Assembly: GCF_000150275.1 (NCBI RefSeq)
Contig: NW_002060946.1
Span: 6,739,855 to 6,803,854, forward strand
Length of the DNA: 64,000 nt
Source of the DNA: Trichoplax adhaerens
Lineage: Eukaryota > Placozoa > Uniplacotomia > Trichoplacea > Trichoplacidae
Direction: 5' to 3'
A model generated the notes under the pieces. It made no database searches. It was not told the DNA's origin and saw nothing but the letters and a program-made list of their open reading frames with translations. A program made the translations under genes and the position numbers. Each line of letters opens with the position of its first letter. Position 1 is the stretch's first letter. Positions 41,801-53,800 of this stretch are shown here, one piece after another.

Positions 41801-44800
41801 TGTCCGAATGGTACATATTCTGCTTCCCAGCAATTAACGCAACCGGAAGATTGTACTCCATGTGATCCTGGTAAATATTGCAACGGAATTGGACGAACCA
41901 GTCCCAATGCTAACTGCAATGCTGGCTTTTACTGTAGCGGAGGGGCATTCACTCCGTCACCTAACGATGGTACTACTGGATATTCATGTCCAATAGGTCA
42001 TTATTGTCCTACCGGTGCCACCATACCATTGAAATGTTCAGCTGGTACATTCTCCAATGTTACTGGCCTGAAGAATGCTTTAGAATGCTTCAATTGTACA
42101 GCAGGAAAGTATTGCGGAGAAGACGGTCTCACTAAACCATCAGGAGACTGTTATGGTGGATTCTTTTGTACTAGTGGCGCTTCGACACCATCGCCAACTG
42201 ATGGAATAACTGGGAATAAATGCAGTGCTGGACATTATTGTCCTAATGGTACAGCCGTCGAGAAAGCATGTTTACCAGGAACTTACACAACTCAAACACA
42301 AGCATATGAATGTTTAGCATGCCCAAGCGGTAAATATTGTGTTGATGGTTTAGTACCTGCTGATTGTCCGGAGGGATTCTTTTGCCCTAGTAACACCGGT
42401 TATAATTGGAAGAGCTGTCCTACAGGAACATTTAGCAATCAACGTGGATTACTTAACGATTCTCAATGTGAAAGTTGTACCGCCGGTAATTACTGCGACA
42501 AGCTCAATGCCACCGCACCAAGTGGTAGCTGTGATTCTGGCTACTTTTGTAAATCTGGTTCCGACACCAAAACTCCAGATGGCGTAACAAATAAGGGAAA
42601 TGCAGGTATATGCCCACCTGGCTCATATTGTCTAGCTTCCACTAGCCAGCCTCAGCCCTGTCCGATGGGTACATACTCGAATAAAAGTGTCTTAACTCAT
42701 GTTGATAACTGTACACTGTGTTCATATGGTAAATACTGTGGTGAAACTGGATTGACTAAACCTAGCGGTGATTGTTGGGGAGGATTCTACTGTCTGCTAG
42801 GAGCTAAGTATCCTAATAATCCTAATGAAGATAGCACTGGTGGCCCATGCCCAATTGGACGTTACTGCTTTAATGGTACATCACGTCCTCTTGGATGTGC
42901 GGCTGGCACGTACAATAATTTAACCGGGCAGTCAGACTGTACTACTTGTCCGGCTGGCTATTATTGCTTAGAAAATTCTACTACGTATGAAAATACTCCA
43001 TGTCCAGAAGGTTATTATTGCTTAGAGGGCACGAAAGAACCGTACCAATATGGTTGTCCTAAAGGTTATTATAATAGCTATAAGATGAAGACTGATGCTT
43101 CAGGATGTACTCCATGTGATCCTGGTAAGGTATGTCCAACAGAGGGCTTGACAGCTCCAACCCAAAATTGTAGCGCTGGGTGGTTCTGCATACGAGGGGC
43201 CTGGTCTACTACTCCTGCCGATCTTGGATCTTCTAATAGTACTGGATGTTTCTGCTCTAATTCAACAACTGGCGGTCAATGCGAAATAGGGTATTACTGC
43301 CCAGCTGGATCTAATCAAATGATACCATGTAGTTCAGGCTATTACTGCGACAAGGTAGGTCTAACACAACCGACGGGAAAATGTAAAGAAGGCTACTTCT
43401 GTATACAAGGTGCTACCGTTGCAGATCCTACAGATAAGATCACTGGAGATGTTTGTCCACTTGGCCACTATTGTCCAGATGGAACACTAGTACCTGTTAA
43501 ATGTGGACCTGGTACTTTCTCTAACACAACAGGCAATACTAATTCATCTGGTTGTCAGTTATGTCCAGCAGGAAAATATTGCCCAGGCAGTGGAAACGCG
43601 GAACCTTTTGGTGATTGTAGTGGCGGCTATTACTGCCCAGCTGGCCAATCTACTGCCACTCCCTCAGATTATCAATGCCAACCAGGAGGCTATTGTACAG
43701 CTGGATCAGCTAATCAAATTCCTTGCTCTCCAGGAACCTATCAAAATGAAATGGCCCAAATATCTTGTAAATCTTGCCCGACAGGTTACTACTGTGATGG
43801 ATTTGTTCTAAATGCGACTCATTGTACGCACGGTGTCCAATTTCCAACGATATGTCCTACCGGTAGTTTCTGCCCTGTTGGAACTAGATTTGGTGATGAA
43901 TTTAAATGTCCTAAAGGTACATATAATAATCTAACAGGTCTACAGCTACAAAGCGAATGTCAACCATGTCAACCTGGTAAATACTGTGGTACAGCAGGAT
44001 TATCAACATGGACCGGTGATTGTAATGCTGGTTATTATTGCTTACAAAATGCTTCAACTCCAGAGCCTACCGATGGGATCACGGGATCTAAATGCCCTGT
44101 TGGTAACTATTGTCCTAAAGGTGCTACATCACCGAAAGGATGCCCATCAGGAACTTATAATCCAACGGAAGGATTAGCCGATGTGACACAATGTAAATCT
44201 TGCGATCCGGGAAGTTATTGTGGTAGTTCTGGACAATCTGTGACATCAGGCAACTGTACTGCAGGATTTTACTGCCTTGGCAATGCTACCGTTGGTAATC
44301 CAATAGATGGCATTACTGGTGGTATATGTTGGCGTGGACATTACTGCCCGCCTGGTAGTTCTTCTCCAGTCCCATGTAACCATGGTTATTATTCTAACGT
44401 AACACAGAGTAAAGAATGCAATATCTGTCCTGCAGGTTACCTATGTACAACTGGTACCGATCCTGAAATTTGCCCCACCGGATTCTACTGCCCTGAAGGT
44501 ACCGGTATAAATCCACGACCGTGTCCACCTGGAACGTTCAACCCTAATAAAGGTATTAAAGATGTATCTGAGTGTACTAGTTGTTCCGGTGGTTACTACT
44601 GTTCAAGTTTCAATGGTAGTTTCGAGACTGGAAAGTGTTCAGCAGGTTATTTCTGTGCTAATGGATCTAATACAAATCAACCAAATGAATTTACTCTTGG
44701 TAAAGGAGGTATATGTCCAGCTGGTTATTATTGTGAATTAGGTACGCAAGATCCAAATCCATGCCCTAGTGGTACATTTTCTAATAAAACCGGATTAACA

Positions 44801-47800
44801 GCATTAAACCAATGTGATTCATGTTATGGAGGCTATTATTGTAATATACCAGGCCTAACTAGTCCTTCTGGTAAATGTAGTCCAGGTTATTACTGTGTAT
44901 CTAATGCGAATGAAAGTGCTCCCTCGTCTATTTCTTCAACCGGTGGCCCATGTCCAGCTGGTTATCACTGTCCTGAAGGTTCAACGCTACCGTTATCTTG
45001 CAACGGTGGAACGTATAGTCCAACGATAGCTCAAAGCAGTTGTCAGAACTGCCTAGCCGGTTATTACTGTCCAGTAAATGCCACTGCTAAAATCGTATGT
45101 CCTTTGGGACACTACTGTCCAGCTTTTTCAATTGAAGCTCAGCCGTGTCCTGTTGGATATTATTCGCCTGTTCAATACGCTAACAGCAGCCAAGATTGTG
45201 TACCATGCGGACCTGGTCAGTATTGTAATGATACTGGGCTAGCTGCACCGACAGGTTTATGTGCTCCTGGCTATTATTGCTCTGGAGGATCTCCAACCAA
45301 TAAGCCTGCGCCTGCAAACAATATCACTCACGAAGGCTCATGCATGTGTCCTGCTCAGGTTGTAGGTGGACGTTGCGTTGCTGGTAATTACTGTCCTCAA
45401 GGTAGTGATCGACCGTTGCCTTGCGATCCTGGATTTTATTGCGCGTACGATGGTCTTTCAAGTGTTAGTGGATCTTGTACTGCTGGTTATTACTGTAATG
45501 GAAGTACAATCGAAGATCGTCCCGTTAACAAAGTATACGGAAGTCATTGCCCATCTGGTCATTATTGCCCTCAACAAAGTTCCTCGCCAACACCTTGTAA
45601 CCCAGGCTATTACTCACCTAACACGCATAATCAAAATGCAAGTAATTGCTTACTGTGTACAGCTGGTTACTACTGTTCAGGTTATGGACAATCTCAAACT
45701 ACAGACCAATGTGATGTTGGCTACTATTGTCCAGAAGGTGAATCTGTTAGTCAACCTCCTGGCAAACATTGTTTACCAGGTCATAAATGCCCAAAAGGAA
45801 GTGCTAACCAGACACCATGTCCTTCCGGTTCATATCAAGCCTTCGCCGGTCAAGGTAACTGCACTGTTTGTCCTGATGGATATTATTGCGATGCTACAGT
45901 TGCTGTGCTTGAAAAGCAGAGCGGTCCTTCCAGTTTAACGCATGGAGTTGTCACGCCAGCTATTTGCCCTGTTGGTTATTATTGTCCGGAGGGAACAAAG
46001 TCTAGTTATGAAAATGCTTGTCCAGCTGGCACTTACAGTAATAAAACAAGTATTAAAACTAAGCACGAATGCCTGTCGTGTACTCCTGGATACTATTGTG
46101 CTGGTACAGCCAATACAGAACCAGACGGTAAATGCTATGCCGGTTATTATTGTGCCATGAATGCAACTTCACCGTCACCAACAGAAGGACTCACTGGTGA
46201 TATTTGCCCACAAGGTTCATACTGTCCGTTAGGATCTTCTTGGCCTACACCATGTCCTAGTGGTACCTATGGTGCTAGTCTAGGTTTAACCCAAGTTACC
46301 CAATGTACAGATTGTCCACCAGGAATGGCCTGTCAAACGCCAGGACTCATACAACCATCTAGTTCTTGTCAATCAGGATACTACTGTATACTAAAAGCAA
46401 TTTTACCAAACCCACTTGGCGAATCCTACGGTAGTATTTGCCCACCTGGAGCTTATTGTCCAATAAATAGCAGTGCGCCAACATTATGTCCACCGGGTAC
46501 ATATCAACCACTACAGATGCAACCTGCCTTGTCTAATTGCTTAAGTTGCGATCCAGGTTACTACTGCCAAGGATATGGAAATATTAACATGACAGATAAG
46601 TGTAGTGAAGGGCACTATTGTGATGGCAATGCATCAGTTGCTGCACCACCGGATAAAGTATGTCCGATTGGTACGTTCTGCAAGTTAGGATCTCCAATTT
46701 TCCAACATTGTCCAAACGGAACCTATATGAACTATACTGGAGCTTCATCATGTATCACTTGCCCGGCTGGATCCTATTGCGTCAGCCGAGATCGACCTGA
46801 TCCATGTCCACTCGGATATTATTGCCCAACTGGAACAGGAGCAGATTTTAAGCCTTGTCCTCCAGGTACATTTGGTGCCAAGACTGGTTTGACTGCTGTA
46901 TCTGAATGTGCCCAATGCCCTGCGGGAAAATACTGCTTACACGCTGGCGCCACCAATTACACGGGTGATTGTGCAGCTGGCTACTATTGCACATCAGGTG
47001 TCAATATGTTCGTTCCAAGTGGTGCTCATACTGGTATAGCTGGTGAATGTCCGGTAGGTCATTTTTGCCCGATAGGCTCTGCAAAGCCGTTGGGTTGCAG
47101 TGCTGGTACATATAACAGTTTGAAGAATCAAGCGCAGTGCCTCACATGTCCGTCTGGTTATTATTGTCCTGAAAATTCGACAAGTCATACAGATTATCCG
47201 TGCCCCGCTGGAAGATATTGTCCAGCAGGTACGACAGACCCAAATCAATATTTATGTCCTAGAGGTTCATACAATCCATATGCAGGCAAGAATAGCATTA
47301 GTGATTGCTTAATGTGCCCTCCCGGTAAATACTGTGAACAAGATGGTCTATCACAACCAACTGGAAATTGTAGTGCTGGCTATTATTGTAATGGATGGTC
47401 GTACCAATCTACGCCAATTCAATATTCTAACGCAACAGATATTTCACAATGTTCTTGTCCAACCACAAATTACACCGGAGGAAGATGTTGGCCTGGTACG
47501 TATTGCCCTGAAGGTAGTGGATATCCTAAAGCTTGTGATCCAGGTTTTTACTGTTTTAGTGCTGGATTAGGTACACCAACTGGCCCTTGTGATGCTGGTT
47601 ATCATTGTAGTGGTGGTAGTACAATATCGAATCCTGTTGTGTGCCCGAAAGGATTCTATTGTGAGCAAGGTACGGGTGCCCCTATAGCTTGTCCAGCGGG
47701 ATATTTCAGTAATACCACTGGAAATACTGCAGCAGCGGATTGTGAATTGTGTCTACCAGGACAATATTGCAGCGGCGTCAGTGCAGTTTTACCGTCAGGA

Positions 47801-50800
47801 AATTGTAGCGCGGGATATTACTGCCCTGGTGGTCAAAATACATCTAAACCAGTTGACTATGTATGCGGTGAAGGCTACTATTGTCCGGAAGGATCAAGCA
47901 CACAATTAGCATGTTTACCAGGTTCTTACCAAGATGAAGTTGGGCAAGGAACTTGTAAGTCCTGTCCTGCTGGTTACTTTTGCGATGCTGATGAAGTACA
48001 AGCACAATGCTCGGGATCTAGTCACGGCGTTAAAGTTCCTACTATTTGCCCACTCGGCTATTATTGCTTGCCAGGTACATCTAGAAATATCTCTAATCCA
48101 TGTCCTGCTGGAACTTTTGGAGCAATTACTGGGGCTAAATCAACTGGTGATTGCCATTCCTGCCCAGCCGGTAAATTCTGTAATGGTGATGCTCTAACTA
48201 CTCCATCGGGTGACTGTGATGCAGGCTATTACTGTGCAAGCGGAGCAAATAGTTCGAAACCAATTATTGCATCAGGACTGCCGGAATACAATGATACAAC
48301 AACATTAGCTACAGTATATTATAATGATCTCTGTCCAATAGGCTATTATTGTCCAGCAGGTACTATCATTCCTATACCATGTCCAGCTGGTACATTCTCT
48401 GCTGTGAAACGTCTCAAGGCTAAAGAAGAGTGTTCGCCATGTCCAGCTGGACAATACTGCAAAGCGCCAGGTTTGATTGACGTTACTACTGCTCCTAATT
48501 GTAATGCAGGATATATCTGTTCTGGTAATTCTGTAACTGGTACACCTACTTCAAATAATGGAGGATACGAATGTCCTCGTGGTTATTATTGTCCGTCTGG
48601 TGCGGTACGACCTCAAAGTTGTCCACCGGGTACATATCAAAGCAGCCCAGGAAACGATACATGTATCCCATGTCCTGCTTCTTATCAGTGCGATCAAGAA
48701 AATGTAACTGATCCTATAAAATGTATTAAAGGTCACTACTGCCCAGCAGGTGTTGCAACACCAATAGCATGTCCTAATGGAACGTTCCGTAATCAAGATG
48801 GTGCAGCTAGTGTTAGTGATTGCCAACCGTGTTCTACGGGAAAATTCTGTTCTGGAACCGGAAATATCGTTGAAAGTGGGGATTGCGACGCTGGCTTTTA
48901 CTGTGTGGAAGGAGCTAGTTCGCCTGTGCCTGAAAGTGATGTAAAGAATAATGGCCCATGTCCAGCTGGTAAATATTGCTCAGTAGGAACGACTTCGCCT
49001 ACACCTTGTCCTCCTGGCCGATATAGAAATACAACTGGTGCAGCAGATGTGGATGATTGCTATGGTTGTGAACCAGGATATTATTGTGCTACCCCTGGAT
49101 TGACCACTCCAACAGGTCAATGCGATGCTGGGTACTACTGTCCTCCGTTATATAATGCTACTATTCCTACTCCACCTGATAGGGTATGTCCAATTGGTTC
49201 CTTCTGTGTTAAAGGATCAGCCTTACCTACAACTTGTGCAGGTGGATCCTATCAGCCCGTAGCCGGAAAAGGCTACTGTGATCTATGTAAAGAAGGTTAC
49301 TATTGCGCCTCTGGTCTAGGCTCTGAAGCGGCTTGCCCTCCTCATAATTATTGTCCAGCTGGTTCACAATATCCAACTCTATGTCCAAATGGTACATATA
49401 CAGATTCTACTACAACATTATTAACATCAGTGTCTGGATGTAAACCATGTCCAACTGGTAAATTCTGTAGAATCGGTAGAATTACAGCATCCTGTAGTGC
49501 TGGCTATTATTGCTTAAGTGGTAGCCCAGTACCTGCACCGGAAGATTATAACACAACTGATTCAAACTTTTGCACAAGTGATATTAAGGCAGGCCCATGT
49601 TCAGCGGGCCAGTACTGCGAAGAGGGTACAATAGTTGAAAAGCCATGTCCAGAGAATACTATCAGAACGATACCTGGTGGTTCAACCGTAGCTGATTGTT
49701 TAGCTTGTCCAATCGGTAAGAAATGTTATGCGGGTAATCCAATACCTGATGATTGTCCTACTGGCAATTATTGTCCTGGTGGTGCCCCAGTAAAATGTCC
49801 TTATGGTACATATCGAAATACAGTTGGAGGAGCATCAGCAGCTGACTGTTTCCCGTGTCCTGCCGGTGCTCATTGTAATGATACCGGTATCAGCGATTAT
49901 AACAAAGTTCCCTGCCCACCTGGCTTCTACTGTCCCAATGGCACATACCTTGTCAGTTGTGGTGCAGGCTTCATGAGACCAAATTCTGGAGCTGCTAGAA
50001 AAGAAGATTGTGTGGTATGCTTAGAAGGTTACTATTGCCCTGATAATAGAACAAATGTATATGGTATTCCTTGTGATGCAGGATTTAATTGCCCTCTCGG
50101 TTCTGTTGGTCCAACTCCATGTGAGCCTGGAACTTATTGTCCTGGTCAATCTAATGCAGCCATTGTTTGTCCAGCTGGTTACTACTGCCCTGCTGGATCT
50201 GCAGATTATAAAACAAGGCCATGCAATTTCCGTTATTTCTGCCCTGAAGGCAGCGCAGCTCCTCTAACTTGTGATTTAGGATACCAAGCATTAAACACTT
50301 CTGGATTAAGAATTGATAATGACACTACTTGTGAAATTTGCCCAGCTGGTTATTACAATAATGCTCCAGGAGCACAAGATTGTCTGCTATGTCCTGGTGG
50401 CTATTATTGTCCTCAAGGTTCTACCAATGGATATAGGAATCCATGTGTTGCCGGTACATATTGTCCTGCTGGATCAAGTGCGGCTACACTGTGTCCAATT
50501 GGTACATATGGTAACTTCACTAAGGCTAGCAACGATACGGATTGTTTCCCATGCCAACAGAATACATTCAACAATCTACTAGGACAAACGGCATGTAGAC
50601 CATGCGGCCGAAGTGCTACTGCTTTAAACACTGGTTCTATCACGTGTTCATGTATTGGTAGTTTCAGAAGTTTCCAACCAACAACCGGATTGTGTGTATG
50701 TGAAGATGGTTATGTCTTCTATGATGCTAATGGTAACAAACAATCTAATGTAGACAGTGACAAATCTTGCCAGGAAGATGTAGTTCAAGAATGTACTGCG

Positions 50801-53800
50801 AATCAAGTTCGTTTAGCTAGTACTAAACAATGTGTTCCTAGCACAGGATATGATTGTGGTCCTAGTTGTCCTAACAGTAATGGTACATTGGACGCTGAAT
50901 TAGGTGTTTGCCAGTGTAATAGTTATACAGAACCATCAGAAATTTGTTCGCAAGCATGTGAAGCACAAAGTCCTACCACCCAAATTGTCACTACAAATGG
51001 TCAGACGCAAATTCTTGTTAAGAACAAACAAACTAATAACGTTGAACAGACCGTGTCAGTTCCTAATCTATTTGGTCTAAATCAGAATCTTAATGAAGCA
51101 GCTCAGGTTCATTTTGTTGATGTTAGTGCACAAAGTATGAGTGGCTTAATTGTTACACAAAATAATCAGGTACCAGATATTGTCGGTTCACAACCTAGTG
51201 CTAAACGTCGTCGATTGTTAGCTACATCCTCAGCGCCAGGAATAAGTAATCCAATCATGTGTATTAAAACTAACGAAGTTATCTTGTTCAAGATAGCTTT
51301 AAATCAAGCCAATAGATCACTAAGTCATTATCCTCAGTATCAGAAAGAGCACGTTTTCAACACCAATACTAAATTTGATTATGGCCCATTCACTGACTTG
51401 GAATACTACGTTTTAAATACCAACATTACAATTAGAAATTTTGCTTATATGTTTACTCAAAAAGGTGTTTATGTCTTCGTCGATGCACAATCGTCATCAT
51501 CGCAATTAATTGTAAGAACTATTGCCACTGGTGAAAATTGTGGCTCAACCGGCTCAACGGTTGTACCATCATCTCCAACTCAAATAAATAGGCAAGGTAT
51601 TGGCGAAAAGAAGGCATTAAATGTTGCACCAAATTGGCCTTTAATATTTGGTCTATTAGGTTTAATAGGTGCTTTAGTGTTACTACTAGTTATTGTTGTT
51701 ATTGCTTGGAAACCGAAAGAAGCTGGATTTTATTCTCGTAAGACACTTCGACCACGTTATAAGAATTTAGGAGCACCTATTCCACCAAACAATCCAGGTA
51801 CTCAAATCATGCCACGCCAAGAAGCTGTAACTAAAGAAGAATTCTTGTTAGGCCCGCGAGCTTTAGGAGAAGGGCTAGAGAATCAATTAGAAGAGGTTGC
51901 AGGGGGTGAAGCTGTTGTACCTAAAGCAATTGCCGCTAATGAATTCGAGTTAGAGAATTTCAGTGTTCGTACTTTATTTGACAAATTGGAAGATCAAAAT
52001 GTCCATTGTGCATCACAGTTACATCGTCATCAAGCTGATTTACGCGATTTCTACGAGAGGATGAATCAACAGAATGAAGCATTAAAGGGTATGGTATCTA
52101 ATCTTGATGTTAGTGTATTACAAAAGGCTGCAAATGCATCAACATCAGAGGATAATGCTGAAGGTGGTGCCGACGAATCTGCTAAGGTTAAGGGACCAAC
52201 ATTCAATATAGAAAATAAGCATTATACTCTAACTGGTGGTATAAATGCACGTGAACAGGACTTAATTTCAACATTACAAAAGCTATTAGACCATATCACA
52301 AATCCTCAGATTATACAAACAAACGCCGTTGTCCAACGATCAACGAGCCAGGATGCAGCGCAAGCTAATAACGTCATTTGGAAAATGCATGATCATACCG
52401 ATTTAATTAGGCGTCAAGCCGCTGAAAAGATACAATTAGAAAAAGATTTGCAAGCTGAAGAGCAGGAAGCTATTAAAGCATTAGTAATAGAACAAGAAAC
52501 AAAGCGGTCAGATACGATTAAACGTCTTAATGAGAAATTAGCTGCCCAAATATCACCGGATATGTCTGATGAAGAAGTACAACAGTTACTTGCTGCCCAT
52601 GAGAAAGAGGTAGAATCAATTACAGCGCAACTTGATGCAGAAAAGGATCGACAAAAGAATGATTTAAGAGAGCGATTAGCTAAAAGGCGTAAAGATAAAC
52701 AACGCGCATTAGCAGATGCTCATCGAGCACAAGCACGTAAAGCTGGACTGGACACTATTATCGAAGAAGAGTCAGAAGGTGACATTGAAGATGATATTAA
52801 AGCAAAAGAAGCTCAATACGATATGATTTTACAAGAAGAAAATCTGGAAGCTGCTAAAGAACTAAGTGAAAATTCTAATCAAACGATGGAAAATCTTGGT
52901 AAAACTATGAATAACAAGTTGGCGAAGAACTTGGAGTCCTTATCTCAAGGTGGTATTATAACACCAGAGGAAACTGAGGCATTGTTATGTGAGATGGAGA
53001 CTCAGCAAAAGAATATCAATGATGGTATCCAACATAGGCGCAATTTACAACGCGATGGTATGAAGAGACGATTAGAGGATCGTCGTAAGCGAAGATTAAA
53101 TAAACTAGCAGACAAACATGCTGAAGAAGTCGAAGAAGCTAAACACAACGGTGATAATATTGATAAATTGTTAGAAAGACAACGGCAAGAAGCTAATGCC
53201 CTGGAAGCACGATTAAAAGCTGAAGAAGCTGAAGAAGAACTTGAGATGAATAAAAAACTAAATGAAGAAGCTATCAATTCACTCAAACAAGCTAATAAAG
53301 ATATATTGGAACGTGTTGCTCGCTCTAAAGGGCTTGATGAAGAAATGCGAGATCGCTTAGTTGATGAATACCGTGATTACACGAAAGCATTAGAAGATGA
53401 ACAATCAGCTCAGCGTAGTGCGAAACAAGCAGACATTAAAGAGCGGCTTGTCAATAGGCGAATGAAAAGATTAGAAGCCGCGCAAAAGAATCTACAGGAG
53501 GAAAAAGTGAAAGATGTAGAGAAAGAACGTGATAAATTACTTGAAGAGGTAACTCCGACGTCAGGAAACAATGATGGGCAAATCTTAATTCCTGAAGTTG
53601 CTGTCGTAGCTCAATCCTCCGAAGAGACTGCCTTGAAACAAGAGCAAGAACGAGTTCTCGAAGATTTACGAATGCGACAAAAAGATGATCTTGAAAGTTT
53701 CACACAACGTATTGAGCGCGATTCAAAGGAAGATGAAAGTAAACTTGCACAAAAATTAGAAAATAGTAAGCAAAAGAAAGTACGCGAAATGAAGAACAAA

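Larger units (their letters stand above)
32851..50690 (+). other. GCC2/GCC3 (ephrin-receptor-like) cysteine-rich ectodomain
   Basis: About 5,800 residues with a cysteine roughly every 8-12 residues, in modules of about 40-50 residues. The recurring pieces are C-PAG-YYC, PCP-GTYS, and xC-x2-CPxGxYC. Early modules (second exon) are short and uniform. Those in the 18-kb exon are expanded with 'TDGxTGxxCPxGHYCPxG' and 'GLxxPSGxCxAGYYC' linkers. The NGTY/NVTG motif gives repeated N-glycosylation sequons. No EGF, sushi or VWA domain is visible among them, and array purity at this length is notable. Expected location is extracellular, forming an extended disulphide-bonded rod. Confidence 0.92.

Noticed and set aside
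34179-50643. Numerous 60-190-codon frames on both strands inside the giant gene
   Set aside because: They are shadows of the cysteine-rich coding repeats in other frames (repeated LVQLV/VITVL-type translations of the same DNA).
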